Positions 39,132 through 47,147 of a stretch of 64,000 nucleotides of DNA are shown piece after piece. The notes beneath the pieces are model-generated. The model saw nothing but the letters and a program-made list of their open reading frames with translations. It was not told the DNA's origin and did not search any database. Location of the stretch: NCBI GenBank assembly GCA_913052475.1, contig CAJXEJ010000001.1, forward strand, positions 60,751 through 124,750, in the 5' to 3' direction. A program made the position numbers and the translations under genes. The first letter of the stretch is position 1, and each line of letters starts with the position of its first letter. Origin of the DNA: an uncultured Dehalococcoidia bacterium (GTDB lineage: Bacteria; Chloroflexota; Dehalococcoidia; Lucifugimonadales; Lucifugimonadaceae).

Positions 39132-40469
39132 ATGTTTGAGTCACTTTCCGCCAAGCTTGACGGAGTCTTCGGCAAGCTAACCAATAGCGGCAAATTATCC
39201 GAAAAAGATGTCGACGCGTCACTTCGCGAGGTGCGACTCGCCCTTCTCGAAGCCGATGTCGATTTCAAGGTCGCTCGTCAGTTTGTAAAAAGCGTCAAGG
39301 AGCGAGCGGGTGGCGAAAAGATTTATGCCTCGCTAACGCCGGGACAGTCGGTCATTCGAATAGTCCGAGACGAACTTGCGGAGATCCTCGGCGGAGAAAC
39401 GGTCGAACTGGAGAGAGTCGATAAGCCACCGAGCGTGATCATGCTCGTTGGATTGCAGGGTGCCGGGAAGACCACGCTTGCGGCCAAGCTAGCCCTTTCT
39501 CTTCGAAAAGAAAAGCACCCAGTAATGATGGCGGCTTGTGACCTGCAGCGTCCTGCTGCGGTCGACCAACTCAAGCAACTTGGCAAGCAAATCGATCTTG
39601 CTGTCTACTCGGAGGAGCCTTCAAGATCAACACCGGTCAAGGTCGCCAAGGCCGCGGTCAAAAAGGCGACCGACGAAAATATCCACTACCTTATTCTCGA
39701 CACCGCTGGCCGACTCGCTATCGACGACGATCTGATGGGAGAACTTGAGGAGATTCGGGATGCGACCTCTCCCGTAGAAACATTGCTCGTTCTCGATGCC
39801 ATGACGGGTCAGGACGCCGTCCGCTCTGGTGGTGAGTTCAATGACCGAATCGGCATTACCGGCATAGTGCTCACCAAAATGGACGGTGATGCCCGGGGCG
39901 GGGCTGCGCTTTCGATGCGTTCGGCGACGGGCGTTCCGATCAAGTACATCGGTGTTGGTGAACGACCCGACCAGTTCGAGGTTTATCATCCCGACCGTAT
40001 TGCTTCTCGAATTCTTGGAATGGGCGACGTTGAGTCGCTCATTGAAAAGGCGGAAACTCAGTTTGATACCGATCAGGCGGTGGAACTCGAGCAGAGGCTG
40101 CGAAAGAACCAGTTCGACCTGAACGACATGCTTCAGCAATTTCAGGCCATCAAGAAGATGGGCTCGATGACCGACATTCTCGGGATGATTCCGGGGATGA
40201 GTGCGCTGCGAGGTAAGTTCAACCCAAAGGATATCGACGAACGGCAGATGGCACACGTCGAGGCGATCATTTCCTCGATGACGACGGCGGAGCGCGAGCA
40301 GCCGACGATCATCAACGGTTCACGGCGTAAACGTATCGCTGAGGGTTCAGGGACGTCCCCAGCCCAGGTAAACCAGCTTCTGAACCAGTTCACACAGATG
40401 CAGAAGATGATGAAGAAGATCTCGGGCCCGGGCGGCAAACGCGCGCTGATGGGCATGCTGAACAAGTAG
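39132..40469 (+). CDS. ffh: Signal recognition particle protein Ffh
   Basis: MLVGLQGAGKTTLAAKLAL, DTAGRLAIDDDLMGEL, methionine-rich C-terminal M domain. Confidence 0.97.
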   Translation: MFESLSAKLDGVFGKLTNSGKLSEKDVDASLREVRLALLEADVDFKVARQFVKSVKERAGGEKIYASLTPGQSVIRIVRDELAEILGGETVELERVDKPPSVIMLVGLQGAGKTTLAAKLALSLRKEKHPVMMAACDLQRPAAVDQLKQLGKQIDLAVYSEEPSRSTPVKVAKAAVKKATDENIHYLILDTAGRLAIDDDLMGELEEIRDATSPVETLLVLDAMTGQDAVRSGGEFNDRIGITGIVLTKMDGDARGGAALSMRSATGVPIKYIGVGERPDQFEVYHPDRIASRILGMGDVESLIEKAETQFDTDQAVELEQRLRKNQFDLNDMLQQFQAIKKMGSMTDILGMIPGMSALRGKFNPKDIDERQMAHVEAIISSMTTAEREQPTIINGSRRKRIAEGSGTSPAQVNQLLNQFTQMQKMMKKISGPGGKRALMGMLNK

Positions 40470-40615
40470 TGGCCTGGCTGATCTGACGCTCGCACTCCTC
40501 CCCTAAGCGGGAGAAGGATTATTGGTGGGCGACCTTCCCAGCTAGATCGTGGTTAGAATCAGTTTGCTGATTATTATTTACTGGGAAGCCGTTCGCTTTC
40601 GGAGTGACTTGAACA

Positions 40616-40909
40616 ATGGCCATTGCTCATCTGCGCACGTACACGATCAACAAGGGAATGCTGGACGACTGGCTCAAGTTGTTCCCGAAGCTGGTTTCTC
40701 TGATGGAAGAGGCTGGCATTACCGTAGAAAGCACATGGGTGAACGCTGAACGCACTCAGTTCATCTGGATTCGTTCATATGGCGATTCGATCAACAACAT
40801 CAAGAAGTGCGAGGCTGCGTTCTACGGCAGCGACTGGTGGATCGCCAACGTCAATCACGTTCGAAGCCACATCTCGCATCGTGAGATCGTTCAGATCGAA
40901 ACTGCGTAG
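40616..40909 (+). CDS. NIPSNAP-like small protein
   Basis: 97 aa; AHLRTYTINKGMLDDWLKLFPKLVSLMEEAGITVESTWVNAERTQFIWIRSY. Confidence 0.7.
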   Translation: MAIAHLRTYTINKGMLDDWLKLFPKLVSLMEEAGITVESTWVNAERTQFIWIRSYGDSINNIKKCEAAFYGSDWWIANVNHVRSHISHREIVQIETA

Positions 40910-41002
40910 TTTCGAGTTGTGCGCTCGGTAGTTGCCAGTTGGCCGTTGTGGGCGGCACGTGCGCCTCAGGGCCCTCCGCAATGTTGGGACGAGGGATGGT
41001 CG

Positions 41003-41935
41003 CTAGTCGCCCAGAATCGCGCCGGCGAAATCTGGTTGACCGCGTAGGAAGTCGGCGGCGGCGATTGCCTGGCGGCCTTCAAGCTGAAGTCGTTTGAGTT
41101 CGATTGACCCTTCCCCGGTTCCTACAACGATCCGATCGTCGTAGGTCGAAACAACCCCGGCACCAGATGACGGGTTTCGGCTGAGCCTTGCGTCAAGGAT
41201 TTTCAAGCCCTTGCCGTCCCAGCTGGTGAACGTGCCCGGCCACGGATCGTAGGCTCGGACCATACGATCGATCTGTTCGGATGTCATTGACCAGGCGATC
41301 TCACCATCTGAACGCTCAAGCAGGCTTGTCACTGTCGCCTGAGACTCATCCTGTGGCGTGGGCACTATCGACCCATCCCGCAGGCCCTCAAGCACACCGG
41401 GAAGCAACGCCCCCCCTTCCTTAAACAGAGAAGCCTGAAGCTCAGCTCCTTTTTCATCGCCCCTGAGTCGGATCGGTTCCGATTGCGCAAGAATCGGCCC
41501 AGTGTCCATTCCCTCATCCAGCAGCATCACCGTCACACCAGTTTCTGCTTGCCCGTCGAGAATGGCAGTGACGACCGGACTCGGGCCCCGGTAGAGCGGC
41601 AGCAGCGACGGATGGATGTTCACGATGCCTACCGATGGGATCTGCAGTATCTCGGGCGGTAATATGCGACCGTAGGCGACGACAACAAAGACATCGGCGT
41701 TCATTTCAACGAGGCGCGCCAGGTCTTCTTCGTTGTCTTTGAGGCTTTCTGGTGTGAAGACTGGCAGTCCGTGCGTCTCAGCGATGATTTTCACAGGTGT
41801 CGGGGTTAAGGCTCGCCCTCGACCGGACTTTCGGTCGGGCTGGGTGTACACCGCGACAACCACATGCTCTGCGCCAATAAGCGATTCGAGCGAGTCGGCG
41901 GCTTCCGCAGGCGATCCAAAGAAAATGATTCTCAT
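41003..41935 (-). CDS. fmt: Methionyl-tRNA formyltransferase
   Basis: MRIIFFGSPAEAADSLESLI, GIVNIHPSLLPLYRGPSPVVTAILDGQAETGVTVMLLDEGMDTGPIL. Confidence 0.96.
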   Translation of the reverse strand: MRIIFFGSPAEAADSLESLIGAEHVVVAVYTQPDRKSGRGRALTPTPVKIIAETHGLPVFTPESLKDNEEDLARLVEMNADVFVVVAYGRILPPEILQIPSVGIVNIHPSLLPLYRGPSPVVTAILDGQAETGVTVMLLDEGMDTGPILAQSEPIRLRGDEKGAELQASLFKEGGALLPGVLEGLRDGSIVPTPQDESQATVTSLLERSDGEIAWSMTSEQIDRMVRAYDPWPGTFTSWDGKGLKILDARLSRNPSSGAGVVSTYDDRIVVGTGEGSIELKRLQLEGRQAIAAADFLRGQPDFAGAILGD

Positions 41936-42095
41936 GCAACCACTTTATAAGCGTCGCTCCCGCCGCGCTGCACCGAAACCGGCTGCGCGGTCGGGGCTTG
42001 GATTGGTGGAGAAATGATAATTGTTGCGGTTGCTCAAACTGAGTCGTGAACATTGTCACAATGTTGCTGGGAAATTGGTCAAGAATCTGAGCTAA

Positions 42096-43661
42096 TTGAC
42101 CCAGCTGAGGGGTTGCATACCCCAACCCCTTGCATGGTACGGTTGCCCTCAAGTCAGCACCACCTCAGGCAACGTCCAGCTGCCGAAATTGCTGATCAAG
42201 ATAATCCACATACCTGGTCGATGTTTTAACAAGCCATCATGTCTGGCTAAGAGGCTTTTTGCGCCTAATAATAGTGAGGGTTCGGAGACGGACAATGCAC
42301 GGAAAATCTGGTCAGCAGCACTTGGCCAGCTCCAACTAGAAATCCCCAGGCCCAACTACGAAACGTGGTTAAAACCTACATCTACAGTAGGTCTGGTTGA
42401 CGACATCCTCATTATTTCAACCCCCAGTCCTTTCGCAGCAGAAATGCTCGAAAAGCGACTTTCGGGAACCATCCTAAGAGCCGTGTCTCGCGTCGCTGGA
42501 AGGAAGCTGGAAGTACAGTTCAAGGTCCAGGGTTTAGTCACCGAAAATAGAGCCGAAAATCCGCAACCTGAAACCGTCGAAACCCCGGACTCAACGTCCG
42601 AATCTTCGACTGGGAAAATCGACTACGCAAAGTCGTACGCACTCAAGCCCATATTTAACTTCGAAACCTTCGTGGTAGGCCCTTCAAACAGGCTTGCACA
42701 GGCGGCCGCGGCCAAAGTCGCCGAGGCGCCGGGCAACGTCTACAACCCGCTATATATTTATTCGGAAGTCGGGCTCGGTAAAACTCACCTGCTTCACGCC
42801 ATTGGCCACTCGCTGGGTCAGCGTGGCTTAAAGGTGATGTACGTCTCCAGTGAACGATTCACGAACGAGTACATCAGCGCGATACGTGAAGGAACGGCGA
42901 ACAAGTTCCGCAGCCGTTACCGACGTGCCGACGTGCTTCTGGTTGACGATATCCAGTTCATTGCATCGAAGCCGCAGACCCAGGAAGGCTTCTTTCATAC
43001 GTTCAACGAGTTGCACATGGCCGGCAAGCAGATCGTGATTACTGGCGATGAGCCAGCGAGCAAGAGCCTGCTCCAAGAACGCATTCAGTCGCGTCTGGCA
43101 GGCGGGCTCGAAGTAGATCTACAGCCGCCCGACTATGAGTCCCGTTACGCCATATTGCAGAGCAAGGCTCCTGATCTCGAACCCGCCGTACTCGACCATA
43201 TCGCTCAACGAGCGCATCAGAACGTTCGCGAGCTTGAAGGCGCTCTCAACCGACTGATCGCTTACTCGCAGCTGGTTGGAAGTCAGGTTACGACCGATCT
43301 TGCCGACCAGGCTCTAAAGAGCTTGCTGGACGAAACACCGAAAGACGTTGCTTCAGTCGACGAAATCCTGAGTTCCATCTCCGATTTCACTGGCGTTGCT
43401 ACCGATCGAATAATCGGCAAGCGTCGAGACAAAGCGACTGCTGAGGCACGTCGTATGGCGATGTACATGCTGCGCGAAGACGCACACTTAACCTCCACAC
43501 GAGTTGGAAAAGCCCTCGGCGGCAAGGATCACTCGACTGTGTTGTACGCACAGAAACGGTTCGAGGAGTTGATGGAAAACGATAGCTCAATGCGTCAGCA
43601 TCTAGCGGCAGTTCGGGACATCATCGTTCGTGCACGCAGAGTCAAAGTTTCAGTCGGCTAG
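42096..43661 (+). CDS. dnaA: Chromosomal replication initiator DnaA (start uncertain)
   Basis: NVYNPLYIYSEVGLGKTHLLHAIGH, VLLVDDIQFIASKPQTQEGFFHTFNELH, C-terminal GKALGGKDHSTVLYAQKRFEEL. Recognisable N-terminal domain starts near NARKIWSAALGQLQ (~42295), so 42096 may be too far upstream. Confidence 0.95.
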   Translation: MTQLRGCIPQPLAWYGCPQVSTTSGNVQLPKLLIKIIHIPGRCFNKPSCLAKRLFAPNNSEGSETDNARKIWSAALGQLQLEIPRPNYETWLKPTSTVGLVDDILIISTPSPFAAEMLEKRLSGTILRAVSRVAGRKLEVQFKVQGLVTENRAENPQPETVETPDSTSESSTGKIDYAKSYALKPIFNFETFVVGPSNRLAQAAAAKVAEAPGNVYNPLYIYSEVGLGKTHLLHAIGHSLGQRGLKVMYVSSERFTNEYISAIREGTANKFRSRYRRADVLLVDDIQFIASKPQTQEGFFHTFNELHMAGKQIVITGDEPASKSLLQERIQSRLAGGLEVDLQPPDYESRYAILQSKAPDLEPAVLDHIAQRAHQNVRELEGALNRLIAYSQLVGSQVTTDLADQALKSLLDETPKDVASVDEILSSISDFTGVATDRIIGKRRDKATAEARRMAMYMLREDAHLTSTRVGKALGGKDHSTVLYAQKRFEELMENDSSMRQHLAAVRDIIVRARRVKVSVG

Positions 43662-44004
43662 CGTCATGCTGACGTGTTTCAGTTACCATTTGACCGTTTT
43701 CACCACGTGAGGTGTCTAGGTCTCTCAGTGCCAAAGTTCGGTTCTATGACTAGCAGCGCGAAACGAACGACCATCTGTTCGATATCGCCGGGCATATTTC
43801 AACTGATTATTTCACCTCATTAGCCGTCAAAGTACTACCATCGATTCGGGATACCTCTGTACACATGATCTCGTCAGGTTCATCTTTCCTGGTGGGATGG
43901 ACTGTTAGGCATCGTTTGCACAACAGTTTCCACCACAGGAGTACCAGATATTTCGGTAGTGAAAATATTCTGTAACGGCGTAGAAAACCAACTTCAAATC
44001 TTTA

Positions 44005-44196
44005 TTTGATTCACGCAATTTGATCACGGAGCTGGAGCGCGAATACACCCGTAATCTTGATAGCGGTGAAGTTCGGATCAGGCCTCTGTGGGAGCTGATG
44101 CTGCACGTTGTAAATTACGGCACTCAGCATCGGAGTGAGGTGGAAATGATGCTTACCAAATTCGGCCACTCACCCGGTGATATGGACATTCTGTAG
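44005..44196 (+). pseudogene. DinB-family C-terminal remnant
   Basis: FDSRNLITELEREYTRNLDSGEVRIRPLWELMLHVVNYGTQHRSEVEMMLTKFGHSPGDMDIL* without an N-terminal part. Confidence 0.65.
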
Positions 44197-44199
44197 ATC

Positions 44200-44519
44200 T
44201 CTAGAAATTCTTCTGTGAACAGGCTGTGAATTCGTCGAGTGGAGATAAATCTAATATGTGGAAAAAGACCCACATCTATTGTCATAACTCCGATTAAATT
44301 CAGAATTTATTTTTTTAATAACTTGCCCGCAAACAACCCGACAGAAACCACTCACATTCGAGTTCTTTCCCACAATACAATTTTCCGTTTATTGGTCCGC
44401 TACCAACGAATTACCAATAGCCGCTTTATACTCAGTCTAGGTATGTTGTTCACATATCAACATTGCTTACTAATAACACGATTAACTAATAGTAAGAATT
44501 TATTGGTTTAGTTTTCCAG
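44200..44519. other. AT-rich spacer downstream of dnaA, candidate oriC
   Basis: Markedly AT-rich compared with its surroundings; TGTGGAAAA (44257..44265) is a perfect match to relaxed DnaA-box consensus TTWTNCACA (complement); TTTCCCACA and TTGTTCACA are near matches. Confidence 0.4.
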
Positions 44520-45809
44520 ATGCTTGATTCTGCAGTAATAGAAGTCAGAGCTGGTAACGGCGGACACGGACTGGTAGCTTTCATCCGAGAGGCACTTCTT
44601 CCGCGCGGCGGTCCAGGCGGTGGTGATGGAGGTCATGGTGGCGATGTTGTCCTAATTGCCGATCCATCGATCAACACTCTTGCGAAATTTCACTGGCAGC
44701 CTCATTTCATCGCGAAAAACGGCACGAAGGGTGATGGCCATCGTCGCAACGGGGCTAAAGGCGAGGCGATCGAGACGACTGTTCCGGTTGGAACAGAAGT
44801 TTGGATCTGGGAAGACGGCGAAGACAAAGAGTTAATTGGCGACCTGAATCAGCCTGGTCAGCGGATGATTGTTGCCGAGGGTGGTCGTGGAGGGTGGGGC
44901 AATACGCGCTTTGTGAGCGCTACGAATCAGGAACCATTGCTGGCCGAGGCAGGAGGTGACGGTGAAATCCGGCGGGTACGTCTGAATTTGAAGCTGCTCG
45001 CTGATGTCGGCTTGGTCGGGATGCCAAACGCCGGTAAATCGAGCATATTGACCGCTATCAGCGCCGCTCAACCCAAAGTAGCCGACTATCCGTTCACGAC
45101 GCTTGAGCCAGTGCTTGGTGTTGTCGAGCACGGTCCGCAGGCGTTTGTGGCTGTCGATATTCCCGGACTGATCGAGGGTGCTCACGAGGGGATTGGTCTC
45201 GGTGACGAATTTCTCAAACACGTACAACGAACTAGGGTGCTGGTGCACGTTGTCGATGGTAGCGAGGACGATGTGCCGGGTCGGATAAAGGCCATCAACG
45301 ATGAGCTCGAACAGTTCGATCCGAAGCTAGCGAAAAAACCTCAGATACTGGCGATTAACAAGCTAGACCTCGACGAAGTATCGGTGTTGATCGATGAGAT
45401 AAAGGAAAACCTGAAATCGGCCGACGGACTTCACTCAGAAACTCATTTTGTATCGGCAGCTACTTACGACGGGCTGGATGAGCTGAAGCAATCGGTGTTC
45501 CATCTGCTGAGGTCGACCTACGAGAACGAAGAGCCGGCTGTGGAAGTTGCTGTCGAGGATATTCCGGTTCTGCGACCGAGCGTCCAACAATCGACCGACG
45601 TGGTAGTTCGCGATCCCGATGGACCGCTTCGAATTGTTCATCAAAAAGCGGTTCGACTCGCAAAAGGCAGCAATCTGGAATCGCACGAAGCTCGCTTGCA
45701 GTTTCACCGGCGTCTCGAGCAGTTGAAAGTGACGAAGGCATTGCGAGATGCGGGCCTCGAAACAGGCGACACCGTTCTGGTCGGCGACTGGGAGTTCGAT
45801 TGGGACTAA
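44520..45809 (+). CDS. obg: GTPase Obg/CgtA
   Basis: Glycine-rich Obg fold (GNGGHGLVAFIREALLPRGGPGGGDGGHGGDVVL), GMPNAGKSSILTAIS, C-terminal OCT domain. Confidence 0.96.
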   Translation: MLDSAVIEVRAGNGGHGLVAFIREALLPRGGPGGGDGGHGGDVVLIADPSINTLAKFHWQPHFIAKNGTKGDGHRRNGAKGEAIETTVPVGTEVWIWEDGEDKELIGDLNQPGQRMIVAEGGRGGWGNTRFVSATNQEPLLAEAGGDGEIRRVRLNLKLLADVGLVGMPNAGKSSILTAISAAQPKVADYPFTTLEPVLGVVEHGPQAFVAVDIPGLIEGAHEGIGLGDEFLKHVQRTRVLVHVVDGSEDDVPGRIKAINDELEQFDPKLAKKPQILAINKLDLDEVSVLIDEIKENLKSADGLHSETHFVSAATYDGLDELKQSVFHLLRSTYENEEPAVEVAVEDIPVLRPSVQQSTDVVVRDPDGPLRIVHQKAVRLAKGSNLESHEARLQFHRRLEQLKVTKALRDAGLETGDTVLVGDWEFDWD

Positions 45810-46423
45810 TGGCTTCATCACGCATCACCAAACGATTGGGTGTGTTTGGAGGCACGTTCGATCCGATCCACAAAGGCCACGTCGCTGTGGCGGAGGCTGC
45901 CCTAGAATCCCTGAATCTCAACGAGGTGATGTTCGTCGTCACTTCCGATCAATGGCTACGTGGAAATCCGCCACAGGCTACGGCTGAAGATCGATTCAGA
46001 ATGGTCGAGTTGGCTGTGGAGAACGTACTTGAATTTATCGCTTCCGATGTGGATATCCTTCGTGAAGGATCGACTTACACAGTCGACACCCTTCGTGATT
46101 TACGAGCGCAACTCGGTGATTCGTCCGAGCTATTTTTGATCGTCGGTGCCGATTCAGCGATATCAATGGATCGGTGGAAAGAAGCCAGTGTAATCGCCGA
46201 ACTGGCAACGATTGTTGCCGTGGGCCGTCCCGCTGAGCAATTCGATTCGGGATTGTTCGATAACTCACACCCGGCGAGCGGGGCAGAGTATGTTGAAGGT
46301 CCGATGATTGATGTATCGGCAACCCGCGTGCGGGATTTATTTTCGACTGGCCAGGCTGTGGGTGATTTGGTCGACGAAAAGGTATCCGGGTACATTGAAA
46401 AACGGAATCTGTATCACGGTTAG
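45809..46423 (+). CDS. nadD: Nicotinate-nucleotide adenylyltransferase
   Basis: RLGVFGGTFDPIHKGHVAVAEAAL, SGYIEKRNLY; start 45800 or 45809. Confidence 0.94.
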   Translation: MASSRITKRLGVFGGTFDPIHKGHVAVAEAALESLNLNEVMFVVTSDQWLRGNPPQATAEDRFRMVELAVENVLEFIASDVDILREGSTYTVDTLRDLRAQLGDSSELFLIVGADSAISMDRWKEASVIAELATIVAVGRPAEQFDSGLFDNSHPASGAEYVEGPMIDVSATRVRDLFSTGQAVGDLVDEKVSGYIEKRNLYHG

Positions 46424-46425
46424 GA

Positions 46426-47022
46426 GTGCTCGAACTTATGCCAGAAATCGGTCGATCTGAACTCAGGGATATTGCGACACGTTTGTACGATCGAGCCATG
46501 GAGCTTGATTCGCTCTGTTTCGGCGATTTCACACTGTCGTCTGGCCAAAAAAGCACATACTACTTCGATGGTCGGATGCTCTCGACCGATCCCGAGGGCG
46601 CCGATCTGATTTCGAAGGCGTTTAGCGCGGCTATCGACGATGCAGGAGCAGAGGCGTTTGGTGGTCCGACGGTGGCCGCTGTACCGATCGTGGGGGCACT
46701 GGCGCTACGATCGCAGTTGGACGGCAAGAAACGGACCGGGTTTTTTGTTCGACCCGAGCAGAAAGAGCACGGTGCCGGCAAGCAGATCGAGGGCAATCTT
46801 CAGCCGGGGATGAGGGCGGTTGCGTTCGACGATACGGTTTCGACCGGCGGGGCGTTACTTTCTGCGATCGACGCGGTTGAAGCGTTCGGGTGCGAGGTTG
46901 TGATGGTGATGGCGATACTCGATCGCCACCAGGGCGGGGGCGGCGAGCTCGAACGTCGTGGCATCCCGTTCTTCAAGCTGTGGGAATCGACACCCGAAGG
47001 CAAAGTAACGATCGCGGTTTAG
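46426..47022 (+). CDS. pyrE: Orotate phosphoribosyltransferase
   Basis: FTLSSGQKSTYYFDGR, AVAFDDTVSTGGALLSAIDAVEAFG PRPP motif. Confidence 0.92.
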   Translation: MLELMPEIGRSELRDIATRLYDRAMELDSLCFGDFTLSSGQKSTYYFDGRMLSTDPEGADLISKAFSAAIDDAGAEAFGGPTVAAVPIVGALALRSQLDGKKRTGFFVRPEQKEHGAGKQIEGNLQPGMRAVAFDDTVSTGGALLSAIDAVEAFGCEVVMVMAILDRHQGGGGELERRGIPFFKLWESTPEGKVTIAV

Positions 47023-47066
47023 GAGGACGAGGCGCACTACGCCGCCCCAGACCCCTCGGAAGCCTC

Positions 47067-47084
47067 GGGAAATCTGCATTTCCC
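47067..47084. other. 7-bp perfect hairpin between convergent pyrE and gyrB
   Basis: GGGAAAT-CTGC-ATTTCCC; possible bidirectional transcription end, no clear T-tract. Confidence 0.35.
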
Positions 47085-47147
47085 AGAAGCCTTATCTGCC
47101 CGAATCAGCCACCGCATCCGGTCTCTCGGAATAGGTGGCGATGCCAC

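Noticed and set aside
44239-44511. 90-aa ORF in dnaA-obg spacer
   Set aside because: AT-rich composition, no family resemblance, no convincing ribosome-binding context; more likely origin/intergenic sequence.
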